Shown: positions 27,713 through 38,329, numbered from the stretch's first letter. The stretch: DNA of 64,000 bases from Suicoccus acidiformans (GCF_003546865.1 NZ_CP023434.1:868001-932000), one strand, 5' to 3'. The notes: generated by a model from the sequence alone, not told the origin. Numbers and translations: made by a program.

Positions 27713-28782
27713 ATATTTTAATGATTTCTACTGTGAACTTTGGAGTAAATGGTATAAGTAAAGTGATTTTACAGTATCAAAAATATATTGATTCCGAAAA
27801 ATATAAATATGATTTTATTTTCCCTAATAGTATATCAAGCGAATTAAAGGAAAGTTTATTTGAGAAATCAAGTGTATATCATGTCCCAAATAGGATAAGG
27901 AATCCATTGAAATATTATAAAGAAATACATAAAATTATGAAAGATAAGCATTATGATGCTGTTCATGTTCATGGTAATAGCACGACCATGGCGTTAGAAC
28001 TGTTAGCTGCAAAAAAAGCTGGTATCGAGAAATTAATAAGTCATGGACATAATTCTTTTACTAAATATCCTATTATCCATAAAGTATTTAAACCGATGTT
28101 TGACTCATTGTATACTACTGGTTTAACGTGTTCTAATAAAGCAGGTGAAAGCCTATATGGATTAGATTATATAGTTATAGAGAACGGAATTGACATTAAA
28201 GCATATAGATACGATGAAAATATAAGAAAAGAATACAGAGAGAATATTGGGTATTCAAGAAATCATTTAGTAATTGGAAATATAGGAAGACTTTCAGAAC
28301 AAAAGAATCACGAGTTTTTAATCGATTTAATGCCTAGTTTACTTGATTATAATGATGATTTTCGGTTGATGATTGTCGGTGATGGTCATTTGAAAAATAA
28401 ACTAGAGAGTAAAGTTAGGGAATTGGAATTACAAAAACATGTAATTTTTTTAGGAGAGAGAAAGGATATATCAAATTTACTTTCGGCTATAGATGTAATG
28501 GTTATGCCCTCATTGTATGAAGGTTTACCGATAACCTTAATTGAGGGCCAAGCTTCAGGACTTTCTTGTATAGCATCTACTAATATAACTAGAGAAGCTA
28601 ATGTTTCAGGTGAAGTATTATATTGCAATCTTAATAACCCAAATGAGTTTATTGAAGCAATAAATTATTCATTAAAAAATAATAGTCAAAAGGATAGAGT
28701 TATAATGAATGAAATGTTAATGGACTCTAACTATTCAATAATTAACTCAATTAATAAGCTACAAGATATTTATCAACAATAG
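27709..28782 (+). CDS. Family 4 glycosyltransferase
   Basis: This 357-residue GT-B enzyme has an N-terminal MISTVNFGVNGISKVILQYQ, the acceptor-side VHVHGNSTTMALEL, and the C-terminal donor site GNIGRLSEQKNHEFLIDLMP with PSLYEGLPITLIEGQASGL (the EX7E region). I chose ATG 27709 (ATGA overlap, AGAGG upstream) over 27700. The coding sequence is very AT-rich compared with the core genes. A decayed paralogue lies at 31412. It acts on the lipid-linked repeat; the sugar is not predictable. Confidence 0.88.
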   Translation: MNILMISTVNFGVNGISKVILQYQKYIDSEKYKYDFIFPNSISSELKESLFEKSSVYHVPNRIRNPLKYYKEIHKIMKDKHYDAVHVHGNSTTMALELLAAKKAGIEKLISHGHNSFTKYPIIHKVFKPMFDSLYTTGLTCSNKAGESLYGLDYIVIENGIDIKAYRYDENIRKEYRENIGYSRNHLVIGNIGRLSEQKNHEFLIDLMPSLLDYNDDFRLMIVGDGHLKNKLESKVRELELQKHVIFLGERKDISNLLSAIDVMVMPSLYEGLPITLIEGQASGLSCIASTNITREANVSGEVLYCNLNNPNEFIEAINYSLKNNSQKDRVIMNEMLMDSNYSIINSINKLQDIYQQ

Positions 28783-28925
28783 GCTTCTGGAAGAACTAAA
28801 TCTTTCACTATGAATTATTAACGGCTTTTGTTTATTAAAAATGTTTGAAACATTTATACTGATTATTTGCTATTCTAGAGCATAAAGAAATTAATGATGA
28901 AACTTGAAAATTAGGGGCGTAATAG

Positions 28926-29828
28926 ATGAAAAATAATAAAGTAAGTGTGGTTATTCCTACCTATAAAAGGGAGCCTCAACTAATAGAAAGAGCAATATTC
29001 AGTGTATTAAATCAGACCTATACTGATTTAGAAGTAATCATTGTAGATGATAGTCCTGACTCCTATGAGGTGAGAGATGAGGTTAAAGCTTACGTTACAG
29101 GCATAAATGATCAGAGAGTTAGATATGTTCAACATAAAGAGAACATGGGTGCGAATAAGGCGAGAAACACGGGTGTGAGAAATGCTTCTGGAGATTTTGT
29201 TGCTTTCCTAGATGATGACGACGAATGGCTACCTTATAAATTAGAAAAACAAATTAAAGCATTTAATAAGGAGGAAGTCGCCTTAGTTTATTGTGAAGCA
29301 GTTGAGGTTTACGAAGAGACTGGAAAAGTAGTTAAAATCATTAATGAATTACATTCAGGTCGGCACTATAAAAGATTATTAAAACAAAATTTTATTGGTT
29401 CAAATTCATTCGTTGTGGTAAAGACAGATGTTTTTAAAGAAATTGGAATGTACGACGAGAATCTTTTGTCCAATCAAGATTATGATTTATTTTTAAGAAT
29501 AGCAAAGAATTATGAAATAAATTATGTCGATGAAGTTCTTGTTAAGTATCATATTCATACCGGGGAGAGAATTTCTACCAATAGTACAAAATTGTTACAG
29601 GGACGAATGGCTTTATATGAAAAGTATAAAGAAGACATTGAAGCCGACTCAGAACTCTCTAAAATCTGGCAGATAAAAAGTGTGCCGTTATATTATGGAT
29701 ATGGAGAAAAAGGAAAAGCGTTAAAAATATTCTTTAAATTATTAATAAAGGATCCATTTTATGTCTTAAATTACCTGAAAGGGACCCTAAATTATATGAG
29801 AAAGAAAAAGGTAGCTTATGGAGAATAA
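28926..29828 (+). CDS. Family 2 glycosyltransferase
   Basis: This 300-residue GT-A enzyme has VSVVIPTYKREPQLIERAI, VIIVDDSPDS, NMGANKARNTGVRNASGD, the metal-binding FLDDDDEWLPYKL, and NQDYDLFLRI. The C-terminal 60 residues carry a helical tail ending in basic residues. A frameshifted paralogue lies at 32349, so this gene and the preceding GT4 form the intact copy of a duplicated pair. It is AT-rich. GGGGCG precedes the ATG weakly. Confidence 0.88.
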   Translation: MKNNKVSVVIPTYKREPQLIERAIFSVLNQTYTDLEVIIVDDSPDSYEVRDEVKAYVTGINDQRVRYVQHKENMGANKARNTGVRNASGDFVAFLDDDDEWLPYKLEKQIKAFNKEEVALVYCEAVEVYEETGKVVKIINELHSGRHYKRLLKQNFIGSNSFVVVKTDVFKEIGMYDENLLSNQDYDLFLRIAKNYEINYVDEVLVKYHIHTGERISTNSTKLLQGRMALYEKYKEDIEADSELSKIWQIKSVPLYYGYGEKGKALKIFFKLLIKDPFYVLNYLKGTLNYMRKKKVAYGE

Positions 29829-30084
29829 AAAACACTGGCTAACTATTCATAATACTTCGATTTAGCAAAGAAAGCAATATTAGAGTATGGCTACCCTATT
29901 CATATGACACACCAACGAAATATTAATAAGTCCATCATTTATTGAAACCCTTTTTTAGTGTTTTTTTACAAAGTAGTCTGCTTGTGAAGTTAGTAGACGA
30001 TTTTTTGAGAAATCAATTTTTGAAATAATACTATTTGTTATTAAGACTCAGAGATTTAATTTTAATTTATAAGGGTGAATAACA

Positions 30085-31411
30085 GATAAAGCCCATATAA
30101 TTGTGTAAAAGATAAAAGGCCATGTAACAGCCCTTTTACGGTACAATGTTTTTAACCACAAAAACATACCCAGGAGGACGTTACATGACCCAAGTACATT
30201 TCACACTGAACAACGAAGAGGTTCAAAGTATTATTGAACATTCGGTAAAAGATGAAGTTTCTAAAAATATTTTGACCACTGTTTTCAACCAATTGATGGA
30301 AAATCAACGAACAGAATATATTCAAGCCGATGACGATGAACGTTCAGAAAGTCGTCAGAGTCAAAGAAATGGCTATTATGAGCGAGACTTTACGACTCGT
30401 GTGGGCACACTCGAATTAAAAGTGCCTAGAACACGTGATGGTGAATTTTCACCGACGGTGTTTGAGCGTTATCAGCGAAATGAAAAGGCACTGCTCGCTT
30501 CAATGCTTGAGATGTATGTTTCAGGCGTTTCGACACGTAAAGTTTCAAAGATTGTTGAAGAGCTATGTGGAAAAAACGGTATCGAAATCTTTTGTTTCTA
30601 GCCTGACTGAGCAGTTAGACCCGATGGTCAACGAATGGCAGAACCGTTCACTCTCAGGTACGAGTTATCCTTATCTGATGACTGATGTTCTCTACATAAA
30701 AGTCCGTGAGGACCATCGAGTACTTTCTAAAAGCTGCCATATTGCGATCGGGATAACAGAAGGTGGTGATCGTGAAATCACTTTCTTCATGATCCAAAAA
30801 TAAAGAAAGTGATGACATATGGTCCATCTTCTTTGAATACTTAAAAGAACGCGGTCTACAGGGGACAGAACTCATCATTTCTGCTGCCCATAAAGGCCTA
30901 GTGTCTGCAATTTGTAAGTCATATACCAACGCAAGTTGGCAGAGATGCCAGGTCCATTTTTTAAGAAACATCTTCAGTTCCATTCCAAAAAAGAATTCAA
31001 AACCGTTTAGAGAAGCAGTAAAAGCGATCTTTAAGTTTACGGATATTGAACTCGCTCGAACAGTTAAGAATGCCTTAGTCGGTGAATATATCGACCAGTC
31101 TAAATATACAAAAGCTTGCGAACCATTGGATAATGGCTTCGAAGATGCCTTTCAATACACAGTTATCGGAAATGGTCACAATCGGCTAAAAAGCACCAAC
31201 CTTCTTGAACGACTGAACCAGGAAGTCTGCAGAAGAGAAAAGATTATTCGGATTTTTCCCAACCGAACGTCTGCCAATCGATTAATTGGAGCTGTCCTTA
31301 TGGACCTTCATGACGAATGGCTCAGTTCTACAATAAAATATATTAAGTTTGATCAATGAGAGACCGGTGAAACATTGTATAGTATTTTACACAGGATTAT
31401 GGACTTGACTT
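30085..31411 (+). mobile_element. IS256-family element, degenerate
   Basis: The ends are imperfect inverted repeats: GATAAAGCCCATATAATTGT at 30085 and, read inward from 31411, AAGTCAAGTCCATAATCCTG; both then share TGTAAAA (TGTGTAAAA). I found no matching target duplication. The single transposase gene is broken. The right end cuts into a glycosyltransferase gene that begins in frame at 31412, so the insertion or an associated deletion removed that gene's 5' part. Confidence 0.8.
30185..31359 (+). pseudogene. IS256-family transposase, broken
   Basis: The translation shows the mutator-type transposase: NGYYERDFTTRVGTLELKVP, then DVLYIKVREDHRV with the first catalytic Asp, and WQRCQVHFLRN and RLNQEVCRREKIIRIFPN. 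There is a frameshift near 30585 and a frame break at the stop near 30802. The second catalytic motif reads IISAAHKGL where the family has SDAHKGL, so the second Asp is replaced by Ala. The start has AGGAGG. No function is expected. Confidence 0.9.
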
Positions 31412-32349
31412 GAAAAAGGGTCTAAGATTCATGTTTTAAAGAATAGAAATTCTAATCCTATTTTATATATGCGAGATTTAAACCAAATAATTCATGATAA
31501 TAATTATGATATAATACATATTCACGGTAACAGTCGAACATTGACTACAGAACTATATGTATGTAAAAGAAATAAAATAGAAAAAAGGGTTGTTCATGCA
31601 CACAGTTCATCGACCAAACACCCTTTATTACATAAAGGATTAAAAAAACCATTCGAGAGTTTGACTCAATATAATTTGTCCGTGAGCAAAGAGGCTGGTA
31701 AATTTCTATTTGATCAACAATGTTATCAAATTTTGCCTAATGGTATTAATGTCAAAAACTATAAATATAATGAAAATAAAAGAAAGAGTTTAAGGAAAAA
31801 ATATCAGATAAAAGATAATGAGATTGTTATTGGACATGTAGGTGAATTGAACAAAAATAAAAATCAACAGTATCTTATTAATCTTATAGAGATATTATCA
31901 AAAGAAGATTATAGGTTAATATTAATAGGAGAAGGTGAGGATAGAGATTTTCTTGAAATGGAAATTTCTAAAAAAGGCCTCGACAAAAAAGTTAAATTAT
32001 TAGGGAAATTAGACAACGTTTATGATTGGTTAAACGTTTTTGATTTATTTGTATTTCCATCTCTAACAGAAGGATTAACTTTAGCTGTTTTAGAGGCTCA
32101 GGCTAACGGTTTAAAATGCTATGTTTCAGATACAATATCAGAAGAAGTAAATGTTACTCAAACATTAGAAATTTTTAACTTGTCTGATTCTATTGATGTG
32201 TTAGCTAATAAAATTAGAACCAATAAAAGAGCGAAAGTGCGGTCACATGTTAAAAAATGTATAAAAAAGTTTTTGAATCAGACTTTAACATAGATAATTC
32301 AATAAAAAAATTAGAGAGATATTATGAAAAATTGAGGATGGATGAGTAA
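31412..32349 (+). pseudogene. Family 4 glycosyltransferase, 5'-truncated and frameshifted
   Basis: The frame is open directly from the IS256 end (EKGSKIHVLKNRNSNPILYM, then RDLNQIIHDNNYDIIHIHGN) and aligns with the intact GT4 at 27709, missing about its first 60 residues. The donor-site motif FPSLTEGLTLAVLEAQANGL is present. Near 32260 the frame shifts; the neighbouring frame continues as FESDFNIDNSIKKLERYYEK to the TAA at 32347, whose last base starts the next ATG. Translation of a 274-residue fragment from 31469 is possible but it would lack the acceptor domain. Confidence 0.8.
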
Positions 32350-33239
32350 TGGCAGATACACCGTTAGTTAGCGTGGTTATACCCACGTATAAAAGGTCAC
32401 CAGAATTAATAAAGAGAAGTATACAAAGTGTGTTAAATCAAACATATAGAAATTTAGAGCTAATAATTGTGGATGATAGCCTAGTGATTTTATTGTTCGG
32501 GACAAGGTAGCAAATTTCGTGAATGAATTAGAGGATGATAGAGTTGTATATATTCGTCATGAAGAAAATAAAGGAGCGAATATAGCTAGAAATACTGGAA
32601 TAAAGTTTCTAAAGGAAAATACTTGGCTTTTCTAGATGATGATGAGTGGTTTCTTGAAAAACTTGAAAAACAAGTTCAAAAAATTTTAAATAAAAATGTT
32701 GGATTAGTTTATTGCAAAGCAATTGAGATTAATGAAACAACCGGAAAAACCACTCAAATTATTAATGAAATGCATAAAGGAAGTCAATATAGAAGATTAT
32801 TAAAGCAAAATTTTATTGGGTCTAATTCATATATTCTAATAAGTAGAGAAGCTATCGAAAAAGTTGGATATTATGATGAAAATTTACCTTCTCATCAGGA
32901 TTACGATTTGTTTTTAAGGATTTCAAAAGAATTTAAAATAGACAATGTTCCAGAACCTTAAGTTAAATATTATGTTCATGATGGAGAGAGGATATCTACT
33001 AATCCAGAAAAAGTATATAGAGGTAGACTTAGTTTGCATAAAAAATTGCGGATGACATTGAATCTGATCCTGAATTAAGCTTGATTTGGAAGATAAAAAG
33101 TGTACCATTACTTTATAATATTGGAAAAAGAAAAGAAGCGATTCATCAATTTTTTTCAGCTTTAAGTAGTAATCCTTTTTATACACTTAATTATCTTCGT
33201 GGAACTTTAAATTATATCATAAAGAAAAGAAGCGGATGA
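32349..33239 (+). pseudogene. Family 2 glycosyltransferase with several frameshifts
   Basis: This is a paralogue of the gene at 28926: MADTPLVSVVIPTYKRSPEL, LNQTYRNLELIIVDDS, then a shift, VANFVNELEDDRVVYIRHEE, another shift near 32610, LAFLDDDEWFLEKLEKQVQK, NFIGSNSYIL, HQDYDLFLRI, an in-frame TAA near 32959, another shift near 33045, and the ending LNYLRGTLNYIIKKRSG. The lesions are spread along the gene, so decay is old relative to the intact pair. Confidence 0.85.
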
Positions 33240-33244
33240 TTTAA

Positions 33245-34504
33245 ATGAAAAACAACAATAAATTTAAAAAAATAAACAGAACAAGTGATTTATACATAGC
33301 TATTGCATTGACTATATCGATGTTTTTATTATTATTTTTCCCTCAAAATGTATATTTTAATTTGCTGTTTATTATAGTTGTTTTTTTGCTATATATTTTG
33401 TTTAATTTACCTAATTTTAAAATTAATTTAAATGCATCAATATTTTCTTTATTATTGTTCATTATAATATCTATTTTCGGGTTGTTAATGGGAAGCAGTC
33501 CTGCTGATGGAGCAAATACTTTTATTTTACAACTTTGTGTAGTCTTTCTAGTTCAAATATCTTTAACTGGTAATATAGTGAATTTTTCTTATATAAAAAA
33601 TGGATTTTTATTTCTATGTATACTCATAATAATAGGCAATATAATTCAAATCATAAATCCGGAATTCTTAATAACAATTAACCAAATGCATTTACATGAT
33701 TATTTTTTAAATTCTACGACTCAATATATTAGGGAAGGACGCTTAAATAGTTTCACTTTCAATACTGGTGTTAATGCATTTTTTATTATGATTTTGTTAT
33801 TTGCTATTTTGAATAATATGTTAGCTAGTAAAAAAACTTCTAGGAAAATTATATATGCATTTTTTTCTTTGTTTTTATTGTATTTACTAATTGGTACACA
33901 CCGTAGGACTCATCTGATAGCCTTTGTAATTGTTTTCGCTATATCCATGATTCTACATTACAAATTTAGTTTTAAAAGTTTTTTCAAGATATTATTTTTT
34001 ATAGGTTTATTTATTATTCTTTTTCTAAATACAGAGATTGGTCAAGCTATGATTCAAAGGATATTACTAAATAACGATATTAATGATATTACTACCGGAA
34101 GATGGCCAGTATATAAACAAATGTGGTCAGATTTCTTAAGTAAACCTTTATTGGGTCATGGGACTTATACTACAAGTCAAAATATTTATTTATCTTTTGG
34201 ACATAATATTTATTTGCAGGTTTTAAGAGAAAATGGAATCATTGGCTTCTTAGCGTTTTTATCATATTTAATTATTAATTTATATTACTCAACAAGAATC
34301 TTTTTTATTAACACTACTAAGAGATTAAGAAAAGAGAATCTATTGTTATTTCAAATACAGTTATCTTTTATTATAATTGGGGTTTCAGAAAATCCACTAT
34401 ATGAACTCTACACACTTTTAACATATGTAATCGTTGTTTCTGTAATGTATACAATGATATCTAAGAAAAATATGATTAGCTCAGAATCTAGCTTAGAAGT
34501 TTAA
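33245..34504 (+). CDS. wzy: Wzy-type polysaccharide repeat-unit polymerase
   Basis: This 419-residue protein has about ten membrane helices and very high Ile/Leu/Phe content. The Wzy_C/O-antigen-ligase region is visible: GTHRRTHLIAFVIVFAISMI, TGRWPVYKQMWSDFLSKPLL, GHGTYTTSQN, and FGHNIYLQVLRENGIIGFLA. It is predicted to join lipid-linked repeat units on the outer membrane face. It lies between glycosyltransferases and wzx, as expected for a Wzx/Wzy pathway. GC is among the lowest of the window. Confidence 0.85.
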   Translation: MKNNNKFKKINRTSDLYIAIALTISMFLLLFFPQNVYFNLLFIIVVFLLYILFNLPNFKINLNASIFSLLLFIIISIFGLLMGSSPADGANTFILQLCVVFLVQISLTGNIVNFSYIKNGFLFLCILIIIGNIIQIINPEFLITINQMHLHDYFLNSTTQYIREGRLNSFTFNTGVNAFFIMILLFAILNNMLASKKTSRKIIYAFFSLFLLYLLIGTHRRTHLIAFVIVFAISMILHYKFSFKSFFKILFFIGLFIILFLNTEIGQAMIQRILLNNDINDITTGRWPVYKQMWSDFLSKPLLGHGTYTTSQNIYLSFGHNIYLQVLRENGIIGFLAFLSYLIINLYYSTRIFFINTTKRLRKENLLLFQIQLSFIIIGVSENPLYELYTLLTYVIVVSVMYTMISKKNMISSESSLEV

Positions 34505-34526
34505 TTTAATAATAAACTTCTAAGCT
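34490..34526. terminator. Hairpin at the 3' end of wzy, possible terminator
   Basis: AGCTTAGAAGTTTA pairs perfectly with TAAACTTCTAAGCT (14 bp) around a 9-base AT loop and includes the wzy stop. No T-run follows, so termination is uncertain. The rest of the 34505-34763 gap shows nothing. Confidence 0.4.
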
Positions 34527-34763
34527 GAATGTTTCTAGATATTTAGGAAATATTGATATCTTTTCAATCAATTACTTTTTCTTCCTAGGTTCAATTGACT
34601 TTATTATCGGATTTATATAATCCATTACATGCGCTATTTGCAATATGAATTTATAGGAACATATCGGTTTTGGTAAGCATCATTGGTTATCGACTCAGTG
34701 CTAATAAAATGATTAAAAAAGTTTCTTTAAAATAAAGATTAATACCTTAAAAGGAGAATTGCA

Positions 34764-35633
34764 ATGAGTAAACATGCATTTTTAATTTTGGCTCATCGTC
34801 AGGATGAAACCCTCCGTACTTTATTAGATATGCTTGACGACACTAGAAATGATATTTTTCTACATTTTGATAAAAAGTCTGGGCCACCCTCTTCTTCTTT
34901 TTATAGTATGAAATGGAGTAATATCGAAATATATAATACTATTACTGTAAATTGGGGGGGATACAGTCAAATTGAGGCTGAATTATTTCTATTGAAGCAA
35001 GCGACAAGCAAGAAAAACTACGAATATTACCATTTGTTATCAGGGCAGGATTTGCCTATACAAACACAGGATTACATCCATGCTTTTTTCAAAAAAAATA
35101 GTGGTAAAGAGTTTGTTAACCTCAATCTTGATAACTTCATCTATGATGAAAGAGTGAGATATTATCATTTCTTTCAAGAAGGGCTTGGAAAGGCGAAGAT
35201 TACTGTTCCTCATGTTTTAAATAAATTACAACGTTTAATTCAAAAAGTCGTTGGAATTCATCGTAATGAGAAAATCATTTTTCGATCTGGATCTCAATGG
35301 TTTAGTATTACCAATGAATTAGCTAAGTTTGTTATTGAAAATGAGAGTTGGATTGAAAAAACTTTTAAAAATACTCTTTGTGGCGACGAAATTTTTTTGC
35401 AAACAATTGTTATTAATTCTGATTTTAAAAATAATTTATTTTTTCCTGATCAACCAATAGTAAGTAACAATTTGAGATTCATTGAATGGGAAAATAATAA
35501 ACAACCAAGTCCACGGACATTCACATCTGATGATTTCGAAAAATTAAAGAATTCAAATATGCTATTTGCGAGAAAATTTGATTATAATTATCAATCTGAA
35601 GTAATACAATTAATTAATAAAGAGTATTCATAA
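34764..35633 (+). CDS. Family 14 glycosyltransferase (beta-1,6-GlcNAc transferase-like)
   Basis: This 289-residue enzyme has the 'core-2/I-branching' family pattern found in bacterial capsule loci: HAFLILAHRQDETLRTLLDM, IFLHFDKKSG, VNWGGYSQIEAELFLLKQA, YYHLLSGQDLPIQ, and RSGSQWFSITNELAKFV with the conserved GDEIFLQTI. It is predicted to add a sugar, often GlcNAc or xylose in relatives, to the repeat unit. AAGGAG precedes the ATG. Confidence 0.88.
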   Translation: MSKHAFLILAHRQDETLRTLLDMLDDTRNDIFLHFDKKSGPPSSSFYSMKWSNIEIYNTITVNWGGYSQIEAELFLLKQATSKKNYEYYHLLSGQDLPIQTQDYIHAFFKKNSGKEFVNLNLDNFIYDERVRYYHFFQEGLGKAKITVPHVLNKLQRLIQKVVGIHRNEKIIFRSGSQWFSITNELAKFVIENESWIEKTFKNTLCGDEIFLQTIVINSDFKNNLFFPDQPIVSNNLRFIEWENNKQPSPRTFTSDDFEKLKNSNMLFARKFDYNYQSEVIQLINKEYS

Positions 35634-35690
35634 AGAATATTTTGGTGTCTTTTTTAAACTTCTTAAACTATTAACAGAAAAGGTGTCTGA

Positions 35691-36668
35691 ATGAGCAATG
35701 AATTGTTATTATCAATAATTGTACCGATATTCAATACTGAACATTATTTGGCTGAGTGTTTGGATAGTTTATTAAGCCAAGGGATTACTGATTATGAAAT
35801 CATTTGTATTAATGATGGCTCAACTGATAATAGTTTAGAAATATTGGAAAAATATTCGGAATGCTATCCCTTTATCAGAGTTTTTAATCAATGTAATAAG
35901 GGACTCAGCGTAACACGAAATCGTGGAATTAATTTAGCTAAAGGGAAATATATATATTTTATGGATAGTGATGATGTTTTAGAGGAAAACTCCCTTATCT
36001 ATATCATCGATCAAATGGAACAAAAAAATCTTGACTTATATGTTTTTGATGCAGAAAGTTTTTTGGATGATTCTGTTAAAGAAGATTTGGAAATAATACG
36101 ATATGATAAGAGCCAATCATATGGAATCTATGAGACAGGAGTTTGCCTTTTTGAAGAGTTAGTCAAAGATAGAGTTTTTAGTCCATCTGCTTGTCTGTAT
36201 ATCATTCGCAGGGGCGTTTTAATAAATACCAAACTTCATTTTATTGAAGATATTTTGCATGAAGATGAAGCTTTTACAGTCGAAGCTTTTTTGTTTTCAG
36301 CAAGGTCTATGCATGAAAATAAATTTTTCTTCAAGCGAAGAATTCGTTCAGATTCTATTATGACGAGAAAGCGAACCGTTAAAAATTTTGAGGGTTATTA
36401 CGCGGTTTTTAAGAGGTTGAATCAATATAAGTCTTATTCCATTGGCGTGCGAAAAAGAATCGCTATTATTTATAATTCTATGGTTGACATCTACCTTGAA
36501 CTGAATAATTTCGAGCAAAATAATGTTTATCTTCAGTATGTTGATGCGGTAAATCAAGCTAAGGAAAACAGATATTATACTTTGACTACATGGTTAAAGC
36601 ATAAGAATAGTATAACTAGATGGGTTTATGAAATACTCATATTTTTAAAAAATAAGCTAATGAACTAA
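35691..36668 (+). CDS. Family 2 glycosyltransferase (EpsJ/CpsI-like)
   Basis: This 325-residue GT-A enzyme has LSIIVPIFNTEHYLAECLDS, IICINDGSTDNSLEILEKY, NKGLSVTRNRGINLAKGKYI, the metal-binding FMDSDDVLEEN, and EDEAF-type acidic residues (LHEDEAFTVEAFLF). It has a C-terminal amphipathic tail with basic residues. It is predicted to act on the lipid-linked repeat. AAAGGTG precedes the ATG. Confidence 0.88.
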   Translation: MSNELLLSIIVPIFNTEHYLAECLDSLLSQGITDYEIICINDGSTDNSLEILEKYSECYPFIRVFNQCNKGLSVTRNRGINLAKGKYIYFMDSDDVLEENSLIYIIDQMEQKNLDLYVFDAESFLDDSVKEDLEIIRYDKSQSYGIYETGVCLFEELVKDRVFSPSACLYIIRRGVLINTKLHFIEDILHEDEAFTVEAFLFSARSMHENKFFFKRRIRSDSIMTRKRTVKNFEGYYAVFKRLNQYKSYSIGVRKRIAIIYNSMVDIYLELNNFEQNNVYLQYVDAVNQAKENRYYTLTTWLKHKNSITRWVYEILIFLKNKLMN

Positions 36669-36690
36669 CTCAGCTTTGGGGAGGATATTC

Positions 36691-38106
36691 TTGAAAAATT
36701 TAAAGGAAGGCATTATCTATAACGCCATTGGTAAGTATTCTAATGTTATCATTACGTTTTTAGTTCAGGTAATTCTATCCCGATTATTAGCACCTGATGA
36801 ATTTGGGATAATAGCTGTTGTCAATGTTTTTTTGGTTTTCTTTCAACTGCTTTCAGACTTTGGGATAGGCCCTGCCATTATTCAAAGAAAAGATATTGAT
36901 GATAATGAAGTTAACCAGATCTTTTCTTTTTCTGTTTATTTTTCTTTGTTCCTAACCCTCGTATTTACTTTGTTAGCTTATCCAATTAGTAGATTTTATA
37001 GAAACCCTGAATTAGTTTCTGTAGTCCCTGTCATGTCTTTGGCTTTATTATTCAATAGTCTTTGTATGGTTCCGCAGAATCTTTTGCTTAAGGAAAAACA
37101 TTTTAAGTTAGTAAATATGGTGCAAATCATTGGAAGTGCTACCAATGGACTTGTCTCAGTTTTACTAGCTTTTAGAGGGTTTTCGTATTATTCTATTATC
37201 TTAGGAAACATTTCTAGAGCTTTTTTTCAATGGTTTTTTTATATGTACCATACTCGTTTAAAGTTTTACTTTCGCTTTTCAGTGGCTCCTTTAAAAAAGA
37301 TTTATAAATTTGCTCGAAATCAGTTTGGTTTTAATGTCATTAATTATTTTTCAAGGAATTTAGATAGTATTTTAATTGGTCGCTATATGTCGGCAGGGCA
37401 GCTTGGCTATTATGATAAGGCCTATCAATTATCCTTGTACCCTAATACGATATTTACAAGTGTTATCACTTCAGCCATCCAGCCAATTTTTTCAGAATTT
37501 CAAGATAATTTAAAAGCTATAAAAGATGGTTATCTAAATATTGCTAAAGCTTTAGCTAATTTTGGAGTACCTCTAACTGTTTTCTTGTGGTTTACTAGTG
37601 AAGATATTATTCTTTTTCTCTATGGAGATCAGTGGCAACCAAGTGTTTTAGCTTTTAAAATACTAAGCTTGTCGGTTTGGATTCAAATGTTGCAATCTAG
37701 TACAGGTGCCTTCTTTCAATCTGCTAATCGGACGGATTTATTATTAACTTCAGGTATACTATCAACGCTCTTAAATATAATAGCTATTGTTATTGGAATA
37801 AGTCGGGGGAGTATTTATTGGGTGGCGATTATGATCGTCATTAGCTTTTCGATGAATTTTTTACAAACTAATTATTTACTTTTGAATAAGACATTTGGCG
37901 GGTCGTTATTAGAGGCTTTCAAAGTTTTAGTTAAGCCAACTATTATGGGAATAGTGACTTTATTTTTCTTGATACTATTACCGATAAATAATTATAGCCC
38001 TTTTATTAATCTTATCTTTAAAGGAATAGCCTTCCTCCTATCTTTGATCTTAGGGCTTCTGATTACCAATCAAATGAAGGAGTTGTTGATTCTATTAAAA
38101 AGATAA
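36691..38106 (+). CDS. wzx: Wzx-type polysaccharide flippase
   Basis: This 471-residue MOP-superfamily exporter of the WzxC/TuaB type has about 12-14 membrane helices. It opens LKEGIIYNAIGKYSNVIITF and continues SRLLAPDEFGIIAVVNVFLV and SRNLDSILIGRYMSAGQLGYYDKA. It is predicted to move lipid-linked repeats outward for Wzy. TTG at 36691 lies 6 nt after GGGGAGG; the upstream in-frame TTG at 36676 overlaps that site. It is the last gene of the locus. Confidence 0.9.
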   Translation: MKNLKEGIIYNAIGKYSNVIITFLVQVILSRLLAPDEFGIIAVVNVFLVFFQLLSDFGIGPAIIQRKDIDDNEVNQIFSFSVYFSLFLTLVFTLLAYPISRFYRNPELVSVVPVMSLALLFNSLCMVPQNLLLKEKHFKLVNMVQIIGSATNGLVSVLLAFRGFSYYSIILGNISRAFFQWFFYMYHTRLKFYFRFSVAPLKKIYKFARNQFGFNVINYFSRNLDSILIGRYMSAGQLGYYDKAYQLSLYPNTIFTSVITSAIQPIFSEFQDNLKAIKDGYLNIAKALANFGVPLTVFLWFTSEDIILFLYGDQWQPSVLAFKILSLSVWIQMLQSSTGAFFQSANRTDLLLTSGILSTLLNIIAIVIGISRGSIYWVAIMIVISFSMNFLQTNYLLLNKTFGGSLLEAFKVLVKPTIMGIVTLFFLILLPINNYSPFINLIFKGIAFLLSLILGLLITNQMKELLILLKR

Positions 38107-38230
38107 ATCATGACCACGAATAAAAATTGATTTTTCGATAAATTAGCTTATTTACAAAGTAAACTTCCTTGTATCCATTGGAAATCTTTTGGCTCTTTGT
38201 CAAATAGGGATAATGAGAGATCAGGCAAAT
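38107..38230. other. Spacer between wzx and IS relics
   Basis: No gene, repeat or terminator recognised. Confidence 0.4.
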
Positions 38231-38280
38231 TGATATGCTCCCCCTAAAGTAGACACTTAAAAAAGTGAATCTACTTTATA
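38231..38280 (+). mobile_element. Solo left end of an IS3-family element
   Basis: The 44 bases from TGATATGCTCCCCCTAAAGT to the CTACTT at 38270-38275 match the left end of the complete IS3 element at 51907-51950 with one difference (AAGTGAAT versus AAGTAAAT). The relic is then interrupted at TATA by a different IS3 element. Only the end remains, in the same orientation as the complete copy downstream of the CRISPR array. Confidence 0.88.
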
Positions 38281-38329
38281 CTGACCCCCAAAAGTTAGAC
38301 CAAAAAATCTAACTTTTGGGGGTATTTTT

